A stretch of 40,970 bases of DNA from an uncultured Lachnospiraceae bacterium (lineage in GTDB: Bacteria > Bacillota > Clostridia > Lachnospirales > Lachnospiraceae). Below are positions 34,382 to 40,970 of this stretch, piece after piece. Position 1 is the stretch's first letter. Each line of letters begins with the position of its first letter. The notes under the pieces were generated by a model. That model had not been told where the DNA came from and made no database searches. It saw only the letters and a list, made by a program, of their open reading frames with translations. The stretch spans positions 1-40,970 of the forward strand of contig CAJUSK010000021.1 in assembly GCA_910589075.1 (NCBI GenBank), read 5' to 3'. Made by a program: the position numbers and the translations under genes.

Positions 34382-34418
34382 GGCGTGTCTGTCGCAAGGC
34401 GGACACGCCTGTATTTGT
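34382..34418 (+). terminator. Attenuator after the tube genes
   Basis: GGCGTGTCTG (34382-34391) pairs with CGGACACGCC (34400-34409) with one wobble, followed by TGTATTTGT. It lies inside the cluster, between the tube genes and the rest. Partial termination would favour sheath and tube, needed in hundreds of copies, over the spike genes. Confidence 0.6.
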
Positions 34419-34501
34419 GATCATAGAAAGACTGTAAAGTTCGCAAAGTGTACTTTCGATTGTCTTTACACAGGCCGCTGTTTTACAGAAAAGAGGAGAT
34501 T

Positions 34502-35101
34502 ATGGAAAAAATAGATGAAGTGGTTCTGGAATTAAGGAGAGAACTGGAGAAAAGCAAACATACGAATGTGTATACGGGCATGTATGCCAACAGGCAACTG
34601 ATTCGGTTTCAGCGTTTTTTCTTTTTTCAGGATAAGATGAGCATTATGCTGCCGGAAGATTTTCAGGAAATGGACCCGGATATGGCCCGGTTTAAGTATC
34701 CTGCTGAAAACAGGCCGGAACTGATTCTGACCAGCGAAGACAGCACCGTTAATTTTACGCTGAAATATGTGGATGTACCCGTCCGGGAGGAAGAGCTGCT
34801 GCCGGCGGCCAGTCAACTCCGGGCGGTGACGGGCAGATTGAACCCGTCCAACCTGTTTTTTGAATCAGATACATTGGAGCGGGAAGACGGGATGGCAGTA
34901 TGGTTTGACTATAAAAGCTATGCGCTGGACGACGCCATGTATAACTTTATGTATCTGACAGACATCGACGGACATTTGTTGCAGGGCGCATGTAACTGTC
35001 CTTTTGCAATATACAAAGAATGGAAAGAGATAGCCAGGCAGGTTGTTATGTCTGTCAGGGACAGGACAAAGGAGGAAAGCAATGGGGGAAAAACGGATTA
35101 A
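34502..35101 (+). CDS. Unknown 199-residue protein, DUF1795/Mog1-like impression
   Basis: ATG 34502 has AGAGGAG five bases upstream; a longer reading from 34448 lacks an RBS. Features include an initial helix (VVLELRRELEKS), MLPEDFQEM, a strand-rich middle (PELILTSEDSTVNFTLKYVDVPV) and an end with NCPFAIYKEWKEIARQVVMSV. The beta pattern and the closing amphipathic helix are reminiscent of the Mog1/PsbP/DUF1795 fold, which in proteobacterial type VI systems serves as an effector chaperone next to VgrG. Here it overlaps the VgrG-like gene by 20 bases. That function is inference; no diagnostic motif is present. Confidence 0.5.
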   Translation: MEKIDEVVLELRRELEKSKHTNVYTGMYANRQLIRFQRFFFFQDKMSIMLPEDFQEMDPDMARFKYPAENRPELILTSEDSTVNFTLKYVDVPVREEELLPAASQLRAVTGRLNPSNLFFESDTLEREDGMAVWFDYKSYALDDAMYNFMYLTDIDGHLLQGACNCPFAIYKEWKEIARQVVMSVRDRTKEESNGGKTD

Positions 35102-36461
35102 AATCGAACCCTTTCATATACAAAATCTGTTAACGTACCACAGCCTGCGATATGAGAATGAACACGGGAAAGTGATGCTGTCAGGAATCATTGCGAAAGA
35201 GCATACGGAAGAATATATACAACTTCTCCAGGGGAATGTGTGGGTGAGCATTTCGCTGCAGGAGGAAGAGGAAACATATGACCTGTTTCGGGGGATTGTC
35301 ACAGAAGGGGATATGCGGCAGGAAGGGGGATGCAGCATATTATCTCTGACACTGTATACGGGAACCATACTGTTGGACACTGTCAGGCATACACGCTCGT
35401 TTCAGGACAGTGCACTCACATATAAAGACATCATCCGGCATATTCTGGGGCAATACGAGAACGGAAATATGATTATGACATCCGAGAATGGAGCCGGCGG
35501 TTTTATGATGCAGTATCGGGAAACCGACTGGACGTTTTTTAAAAGAATTGCCAGTTGTATGCACACGGTTCTGATGGCGGATGCCAGAACCGGAGGTTCA
35601 AAATTTTTCTGCGGCGTACCACAGAAAGGCGTGGCAGGAGAAATACAGACCGGATTTTACAGGGTTACAAAACGACTTCATGAATTTGGCAAAAGGAAGG
35701 CATGGGGAGTGACCGGTATCCGGGAGGATGATTTTACCTATTATCGTGTGAAAACAAAAGAACTGTATGAACTGGGGGACCGGATTATTTTCAATGGCAT
35801 GCCTGTCCATATATGTGGCGTGGAAAGCAGAATGGAAGGTTCCGAACTATACCATACATATGATATGAAACGTCCCGGGGGCTTTCGTGTTCCGAAACTG
35901 TATAATGAAGCGCTGACCGGTGTCTCGCTGACAGGATATGTGACGGAGGTGTCGGGCACCCGGATCTGTATCAGTCTTGAAGCGGATGAGAACCAGGCGG
36001 AATGCGGCAGAACCTGGTTTGATTTTTCCACGCCCTATTCCTCTTATGACGGTGCAGGACTCTATTGTATGCCTGAAATCGGAGACACGGTCCGGCTGTA
36101 TTTCCCGACCTGTGATGAAAAAACGGCCTGCGGATTCAGTGCGGTGAACCGGGAAGAGCGGCAGAACCCGGAGATAAAATACCTGATGAATAAAGAGGGC
36201 AAACAACTGATTCTGGCGCCGGACTATATCAGACTGACAAACAATGCGGGCATGAGCCTGGAATTAAATGATCATGCCGGTATCCGGATCGAGAGCAGCG
36301 GATCCGTGTCCGTGCAGGCCGGAGGGAATCTGGATATAGTCAGCAAACATGGGAAAGTAACCCTTTCGGCGGCCGGTAAAGTGGTTCTGGAGCAGGGTAA
36401 AACGACTATGAACCTGGCGGGGGATATTCATCTCAAGGGCGCCAGCGTCAAAATCAATTAG
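35082..36461 (+). CDS. VgrG-like spike protein
   Basis: ATG 35082 (AAAGGAGG upstream) gives 459 residues. The N-terminal 250 residues match the gp27-like base of VgrG and phage late-control D proteins: LFRGIVTEG, SFQDSALTYKDIIRHIL, YRETDWTFFKRIAS, and FYRVTKRLHEFG. An OB-fold-like part follows (TGYVTEVSGTRICISL, MPEIGDTVRLYFPT). The end is a repetitive beta-helix needle (MSLELNDHAGIRIESSGSVS, GNLDIVSKHGKVTLSAAGKV). It should form the trimeric tip of the tube, capped by the DUF4280 protein. No C-terminal toxin domain is fused. Confidence 0.85.
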   Translation: MGEKRIKIEPFHIQNLLTYHSLRYENEHGKVMLSGIIAKEHTEEYIQLLQGNVWVSISLQEEEETYDLFRGIVTEGDMRQEGGCSILSLTLYTGTILLDTVRHTRSFQDSALTYKDIIRHILGQYENGNMIMTSENGAGGFMMQYRETDWTFFKRIASCMHTVLMADARTGGSKFFCGVPQKGVAGEIQTGFYRVTKRLHEFGKRKAWGVTGIREDDFTYYRVKTKELYELGDRIIFNGMPVHICGVESRMEGSELYHTYDMKRPGGFRVPKLYNEALTGVSLTGYVTEVSGTRICISLEADENQAECGRTWFDFSTPYSSYDGAGLYCMPEIGDTVRLYFPTCDEKTACGFSAVNREERQNPEIKYLMNKEGKQLILAPDYIRLTNNAGMSLELNDHAGIRIESSGSVSVQAGGNLDIVSKHGKVTLSAAGKVVLEQGKTTMNLAGDIHLKGASVKIN

Positions 36462-36470
36462 GTGAGGTGT

Positions 36471-37067
36471 ATGGACAGAAAGAAAAGAATCTCGTTAAAA
36501 GGACAGATTATCCTATCGGATCGGTATGAAAGCCATCTGAAAGAAATTGAAGAAACTTACAGAAGAGAACATTTGCGGATGAAAAGTGAATATCTGGATA
36601 TGTGGAAATGGATGCTGAAAAAAACAAAGGATCTGCAGAGACTGGGCGCAAAGGGAAAAATGGGATATATGGTTATTTCCCTGCTTCACAGCAGCTTTCT
36701 CACCCGCAGTTATGATATGCGGTTTGACATTTATACAAAGGATTTGTATCTGGATGCGGCAGAGGTATGCGCATACTGGTGTCCCGCCCTTTTCTTCCGG
36801 TATGTACAGGAGGATATGGAGTATTTTTCCTGCAGAGTCAAAAAGGAGATTGTGCAGGTGGGGGAAGACGAATTGCGGGAATTTGAAATGGAATATGCAT
36901 ATCGGTATGCACGGCTGGCATTTTCCTATTTCCGGGAGATGAGCGGGGAAATTTTCAAACTGGAGGAGTATGGGGAAACAGAAAAAGAATTTCCGGTCTA
37001 TATGCTGTTTGGGAACTATATCGGGAAGACGACGTTGATCGCACAGGATATGGGGGATGTGGTATGA
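36471..37067 (+). CDS. Unknown 198-residue helical protein
   Basis: Start ATG 36471 is preceded by GGTGAGG. The protein is mainly helical: a charged coiled-coil-like opening (SHLKEIEETYRREHLRMKSE), then aromatic-rich helices (DAAEVCAYWCPALFFRYVQE, AYRYARLAFSYFREM). No membrane span or signal peptide. I recognise no family. Its place directly after the spike and the 4-base overlap with the next gene make it an accessory of the spike, for instance an adaptor or loading factor. Confidence 0.6.
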   Translation: MDRKKRISLKGQIILSDRYESHLKEIEETYRREHLRMKSEYLDMWKWMLKKTKDLQRLGAKGKMGYMVISLLHSSFLTRSYDMRFDIYTKDLYLDAAEVCAYWCPALFFRYVQEDMEYFSCRVKKEIVQVGEDELREFEMEYAYRYARLAFSYFREMSGEIFKLEEYGETEKEFPVYMLFGNYIGKTTLIAQDMGDVV

Positions 37068-37609
37068 GATATTTTCTGCTGAAACAGGACCCGGCCTATC
37101 AGGCCGTTGCTCCGGCTGTTCTGAAATGGCATCACAAGATAGATGTGAGGCGGATTCAAAGGATGCATGCGGCGGATTTTCCGGAAGTGCAGCTTCTTTT
37201 GATTGACGGCGACGGGCGGATTGTATTTCCGGATGTGATTGTATTTCCCTTTCTGCTTGTCTCGGACATGGTGCGGGATGTGATCCGGATGTATGAACCC
37301 CATACTATTTTCAAAAAAATCGTTCTGCTGAACCGGCCGGGCAGACAGAAAGCTCTCTATTATATGCCTGTTCTGGAACAGGTTACCTGTCTGGATCCAT
37401 CCAGCGACATCAGTCCGGACAGACGTCATATCCGACATTGCGTCCTGCAGTATCCGGCCATCCGGGATAAAGGGATTTTTTTTATCGGCAATCTGAATAA
37501 GCAGTATACGGTTTTGCGCCTGGATGCGGCGGAGAGTATGTTCCACAGGCGGGCAAAGGGAATCGGGCTGGATCTGGTTGAGGTAAAGGAGGATATGGGA
37601 GATGGATGA
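37064..37609 (+). CDS. Unknown 181-residue protein between VgrG and PAAR-like genes
   Basis: The protein is mixed alpha/beta with no signal peptide. Notable segments are MYEPHTIFKKIVLLNRPGRQ, YYMPVLEQVTCL, FFIGNLNKQYTVLRLDAAES and a closing RRAKGIGLDLVEV. The last part gives the impression of immunity- or adaptor-type proteins that sit near DUF4280 genes in other Clostridia, but I cannot name the family. It overlaps the previous gene by 4 bases and the next by 8, so the three are translated as a unit. Confidence 0.6.
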   Translation: MRYFLLKQDPAYQAVAPAVLKWHHKIDVRRIQRMHAADFPEVQLLLIDGDGRIVFPDVIVFPFLLVSDMVRDVIRMYEPHTIFKKIVLLNRPGRQKALYYMPVLEQVTCLDPSSDISPDRRHIRHCVLQYPAIRDKGIFFIGNLNKQYTVLRLDAAESMFHRRAKGIGLDLVEVKEDMGDG

Positions 37610-38225
37610 ATACCTGGTAAGAGGGGCTCTGTTGTACTGCGACTGTGGCAGCCATAAACGCAGGATGAACCTGCCCGTCAGTCATGGCGCGCTGGTGGGA
37701 GAGGATCAGCCCATGGTACATGCAGGCGATTCTCTGGCGGGGGATCATATCAGCAGCTTTGGTGTCTGCTCAGCGGAATGTCCGCCTGTCGGGGAAGATG
37801 TATATTTCCAGAAAGAAGGGACTTTTGACGAAAACGGAGACAGGAAAACCGTGGGTTTTGGCATTGTCACAGGCCCTGCATGTTGTCCGGATATCAATGG
37901 GGAGTGGATGAATGCCTATAAGGCGACGCTGATTGCCGACCATCAAAATCCTGCTGGTGTACCGGCTCTTACGATGCAGTCTTTTCTGGTCTGCAACCAC
38001 GGAGGTATTATCAGGGCGGAGGTATCCGGGCAGATCAGGAAACTACCTCAATATAATCTGGAGGAAGCCTGGGATGATTTTCGACTGGCGACGACAGATG
38101 TATTGTCCAAAGTGGAAGCCCTGGCAGAAGGAACGCTGCATTATCATGTAAAAAAAGCGATAGAGGAACTGGCAAACAGTCCGGTGGCCAGAGTGGTACG
38201 CGGCGTGGCAGAGTGGTTGAGATGA
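37602..38225 (+). CDS. DUF4280 PAAR-like tip protein
   Basis: The protein has 207 residues. The first 140 match DUF4280, the Firmicute PAAR-like family: LVRGALLYCDCGSHKRRMNL, HGALVGEDQPMVHAGDSLAG, FGVCSAECPP, GIVTGPACCPD and FLVCNHGGII. Conserved cysteines and histidines (CDCGSH, CSAEC, CCPD, CNHGG) could bind a metal at the tip. A helical extension of about 65 residues follows (EEAWDDFRLATTDVLSKVEAL), which may carry or dock cargo. It should cap the VgrG needle. Confidence 0.85.
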   Translation: MDEYLVRGALLYCDCGSHKRRMNLPVSHGALVGEDQPMVHAGDSLAGDHISSFGVCSAECPPVGEDVYFQKEGTFDENGDRKTVGFGIVTGPACCPDINGEWMNAYKATLIADHQNPAGVPALTMQSFLVCNHGGIIRAEVSGQIRKLPQYNLEEAWDDFRLATTDVLSKVEALAEGTLHYHVKKAIEELANSPVARVVRGVAEWLR

Positions 38226-38249
38226 GAGAAAAGAAAGCAGGGATAAGGG

Positions 38250-39500
38250 ATGCATAAGATGGTGGTACGGACGGAACCGTCCTGCTACACAATGAGCAAT
38301 GAGTTTTCAACAGACGGGACGGTAAAAATTGTCTACGGGCTTACTTATAAAACATATGGGAAATATGAGGATGAACCCGGTCAGATCAATGTCTTTGAAA
38401 CAAAGGAGGAGTTTTTCGGCTGGACGGAAGCGCTGGCAGGGAGCTGCCAGGCGGTTGTGGCCAATGCAAAACTGTTGATGGGGGACGTGGGGACGATCAT
38501 CCCGCTGGGGCTGGTTACAGCAGGGATTGTGTCACGGGCTTATTGTGATGCAAAAATCGTGTGCAGCCTGTTTGGCATTGAAAATCCCGATCTGGAACGG
38601 AATGCGGTGGTGCTGTTTTTCCGGGTGGTTGTGGACGACCGGACAGGGACCGGAAGAGAACTGGGCGATATGGGAAAGCACTACGATATGCTGAAAGACA
38701 GCATGAGTGAACTGGCGGATATTTTCAGTGAACATATTGATATAAGACCCTGGCTGGAGTCAGGGGAGGATCTGAGAAAGGCCGCTTCCGGAGAACTGAT
38801 GACACAGTTTTTTGATTATTATCAGGAAAACAGAGGAAAGACCGAACTGGCAAAGGTGATAGAACAGGGCCTGAACCTGAATGAAATGGTGATCGGCCAG
38901 AAATATGTGGAATATGACGGCGTTGTTATGTTTGAGTCCGTCAAACATCCCATAATACAGGAGCCTTCCGGTTTCAGAGATGCCATTGATTCTCTGAGCA
39001 GCGCGCTGGGGATGGACATTGATGAGGCGATTGTTATTTTTACAGAAGGGGGTTATGAATACAGGATAGAGCTGTGGAAGGGGAGTTATGGGTTCGGCGG
39101 GGCTACCGGGGCGGAGATTGGGTTGTATCGGCGGCCTGAAAAAGACACGATAGACAGACCCTATATAACCGGTGAAAAAAATTACTATATTCAGTATCCC
39201 ACAGTGCCGGAAGAGAATTACTGTGAAATGTCATATACATTGTATGACAATAAGCGGGATCAGGAGGTGTTTACCAGAGATATGAAAAATGACTCTCAGG
39301 AGGGTGATACCGGGTGGTGGCCTCTTAGTATGAGGCCGGGATATGTGTCTGATAAAGAAGATCTGGAGATGAGAGATGTGACGATTACGTTGTGGAGTGA
39401 AGGGGCGGCAGATGCGTTTGGGGATGCTTTGGAAGCGCAGTGTGATGGCATAGAAATAACAAATACAGAGGGGAGTACAATAACATTTAACTGGCGGTAG
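38250..39500 (+). CDS. DUF4474-domain protein, candidate secreted effector
   Basis: The protein has 416 residues, without signal peptide. The N-terminal 230 residues are unassigned: a strand-rich start, a hydrophobic glycine-rich segment (GDVGTIIPLGLVTAGIVSRA, about 79-98) and a long helical region. From about 250 it matches DUF4474, with YEYRIELWKGSYGFGGATG, then AEIGLYRR, and later RPGYVSDKEDLEMRDVTITL. DUF4474 domains occur at the ends of large polymorphic or secreted proteins and have no proven activity. Directly after the PAAR-like gene, an effector role is the natural reading. The hydrophobic segment could insert into membranes. Confidence 0.65.
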   Translation: MHKMVVRTEPSCYTMSNEFSTDGTVKIVYGLTYKTYGKYEDEPGQINVFETKEEFFGWTEALAGSCQAVVANAKLLMGDVGTIIPLGLVTAGIVSRAYCDAKIVCSLFGIENPDLERNAVVLFFRVVVDDRTGTGRELGDMGKHYDMLKDSMSELADIFSEHIDIRPWLESGEDLRKAASGELMTQFFDYYQENRGKTELAKVIEQGLNLNEMVIGQKYVEYDGVVMFESVKHPIIQEPSGFRDAIDSLSSALGMDIDEAIVIFTEGGYEYRIELWKGSYGFGGATGAEIGLYRRPEKDTIDRPYITGEKNYYIQYPTVPEENYCEMSYTLYDNKRDQEVFTRDMKNDSQEGDTGWWPLSMRPGYVSDKEDLEMRDVTITLWSEGAADAFGDALEAQCDGIEITNTEGSTITFNWR

Positions 39501-39519
39501 TGAAAATATGGAGAAAAAA

Positions 39520-40970
39520 ATGAAAAAACATTTAATTGGCTTATTGATCATTGCATTATTAATTGCCCAGACGGGATGCATGCCGGTTCATATATGGGAA
39601 ACAGCAAGGGGAGGAAAGGATTTGACTGATTATGATAACAAAGAAATAAGCTATGCAGACAGCAGTTTACTGTTTGCAATCGGAACCGGTTCAAGCCATA
39701 GTCTGGAAGGAGCCAGGGAGGCGATTGCCGCCGGGGCAGAACTGGACAGCTATGATGAAGCGGAATATTTTGTGTATGACAAACCAATGAGCAGTGACCG
39801 TATCAAACTGCATACACCTGTCAGAATTGCGCTCAATATAGGGGCAAGAGAAATCGCAAAAGAATTGGTCAGAAGTGGTGCGGATATAAATGTTGAGGAA
39901 TCAGATGGGCTGACACTGCTGATGTATCTTGCTTCCTGGCCATCTTTCGGGCTGGATAAGCCGAATGGGGAAGAATGGCTGGAACTGCTGGAAAAATCGG
40001 GGGCAGATGTAAATTATGCGAACGGAGAAGGAAAAACTGCCCTGGACTATGCTGCCATGGCAGGCAACAGCGGATATTGGGAAAATACAGGGACAAAGGT
40101 GATGGAATGGCTGGTATCCCAGGGAGCGGATGTGGATGGGGAGATGGTAGCGGAGGCACTGCTGGCAGAGGATCTCAATTATTTCCAGATAGAGTATCTG
40201 ATGGAAGAATGCAGGAAGCGCGGAATGAAGTGGGAGGTGCCTGCGGAGTGCAGAACATACTATAAGGCAGCTTTTGGAGAGGCAGAAAGTCTGGAAGGCA
40301 TTGATCCGAATCAGACCAATCATGAAAAGGATACACTGCTGATGGTGTCCGCATGCACGGGGAATGTTGATATGATGAAGTATCTGATCCATGAGGGGGC
40401 GGATGTGGACTATGTGAATCATTCTACAGATAAAAGTGCATTGTGCAGGGCAATAGAATATGGGAGGTATGAGGCGGCGGAATTGCTGCTTGAGAAAGGT
40501 GCGGAAATGATTCCCGATGAAGAAGGCGGAACCGGCCCGGCCGGCAGAGAGATTGGGCTGGCGGCGGCAGGGGGAAATACGGATATGATGAATCTCTTGT
40601 TTACGCGCGGTTATCAGTTGAATGAGAGCAGCCTGAACAATGCATTGCGTCTGGCATGCGAAAGCGGGAATACAGAAGCGGTTGATCTGCTTGTGGAAGA
40701 GGCAGAGCGGCAGGGACTGAAAGCAGATTTTTATGATGGAGGAAAACTGAATTCTGCGGCTGGCCGGCATGACCTGGAGATGGTGAAGCACCTGCTGGAA
40801 AACTATCACCTTGATATAGGCTATCTGGGAATGCGGTGGGCGGTGGAGCGGAATGATGTGGAGATGGTGGAATTACTGCTTTCCTATGGAGCGGAACTGA
40901 ACCCGGATGCGGCACAGCTGGGAGACAACATGGGGTACCTGGGGTGTGCGGCGAGTTCGGCCGGGCTTGA
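39520..40970 (+). CDS. Ankyrin-repeat lipoprotein, 3' end outside window
   Basis: From ATG 39520 (GGAG five bases upstream) the frame is open for 483 codons to the window edge. A signal peptide ends in the lipobox IAQTGC (Cys at about 20), so the protein should be lipid-anchored on the outer face of the membrane. From about residue 60 it carries ankyrin repeats, for example GADINVEESDGLTLLMYLAS, SGADVNYANGEGKTALDYAA and GADVDYVNHSTDKSALCRAI. Ankyrin lipoproteins next to type VI effectors are often immunity proteins. Location outside the cell membrane and adjacency to the DUF4474 gene fit that role here, by inference. Confidence 0.75.
   Translation, partial: MKKHLIGLLIIALLIAQTGCMPVHIWETARGGKDLTDYDNKEISYADSSLLFAIGTGSSHSLEGAREAIAAGAELDSYDEAEYFVYDKPMSSDRIKLHTPVRIALNIGAREIAKELVRSGADINVEESDGLTLLMYLASWPSFGLDKPNGEEWLELLEKSGADVNYANGEGKTALDYAAMAGNSGYWENTGTKVMEWLVSQGADVDGEMVAEALLAEDLNYFQIEYLMEECRKRGMKWEVPAECRTYYKAAFGEAESLEGIDPNQTNHEKDTLLMVSACTGNVDMMKYLIHEGADVDYVNHSTDKSALCRAIEYGRYEAAELLLEKGAEMIPDEEGGTGPAGREIGLAAAGGNTDMMNLLFTRGYQLNESSLNNALRLACESGNTEAVDLLVEEAERQGLKADFYDGGKLNSAAGRHDLEMVKHLLENYHLDIGYLGMRWAVERNDVEMVELLLSYGAELNPDAAQLGDNMGYLGCAASSAGL

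Noticed and set aside
39901..40809. 302-codon antisense frame near the right edge
   Set aside because: Shadow of the ankyrin lipoprotein gene, which has a signal peptide, repeats and an RBS.

Overview
The window looks like a chromosome segment from an anaerobic, low-to-mid-GC Firmicute, most likely a gut Clostridium or Lachnospiraceae relative. Supporting signs are strong AGGAGG-type ribosome binding sites, consensus TTGACA/TATAAT promoters, T-rich intrinsic terminators, a YesM/YesN-controlled CUT1 sugar transporter, an Agr-type thiolactone quorum-sensing locus and GHKL/LytTR signalling. This placement is inferred from gene content and not from a marker gene.

Layout. (1) 1-2200 is eroded accessory DNA: the tail of an unknown gene, a 43-bp palindromic repeat, a small conserved-looking protein, and an AraC regulator cut off inside its ligand domain and joined to a fragment of another gene. 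(2) 2220-3530 is a diaminopimelate decarboxylase gene with its own terminator. (3) 3550-6240 is a small defence-like island. It holds a DUF1016 nuclease remnant, stitched IS66 and IS3 transposase remnants, and an intact stand-alone reverse transcriptase. The RT is preceded by a perfect-consensus promoter and about 300 nt of structured non-coding leader, which is the layout of RT-plus-ncRNA anti-phage systems. (4) 6560-9600 is a DUF2975/Xre/DUF4173 membrane operon with a 45-bp coding minisatellite. (5) 9680-18520 is a carbohydrate locus: YesM kinase, YesN regulator, solute-binding lipoprotein, two permeases and a GH31 glycosidase. A shared 33-bp element lies upstream of both the regulator operon and the transporter operon. 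(6) 18520-22563 encodes a large hybrid histidine kinase and a partner with one degenerate and one intact receiver domain. (7) 22690-23700 has two tandem Xre repressor genes, each with its own near-palindromic operator over the promoter. (8) 23827-26839 is an agrA-agrC-agrD-agrB locus, with a predicted peptide ring Cys-Leu-Trp-Ala-Gln. (9) 26879-28973 is a divergent Crp/Fnr-type regulator and MATE exporter pair, with a palindrome placed at about -41.5 of the inferred exporter promoter.

(10) 29352 to the end is the most striking part: one operon-like run of ten co-oriented genes resembling a contractile injection (type VI-like) apparatus in a Gram-positive host. In order they are a secreted/membrane vWA protein, a 724-residue sheath-like protein, two paralogous 142-143-residue tube-like proteins, a possible chaperone, a VgrG-like spike, two unknown small proteins, a DUF4280 PAAR-like tip, a DUF4474 candidate effector and an ankyrin-repeat lipoprotein that runs off the window. 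No ATPase, baseplate wedge or TssK-like gene is visible, so the cluster probably continues downstream. The spike, PAAR-like and DUF4474 assignments are the firmest. The sheath and tube roles rest on length, local sequence character and context.
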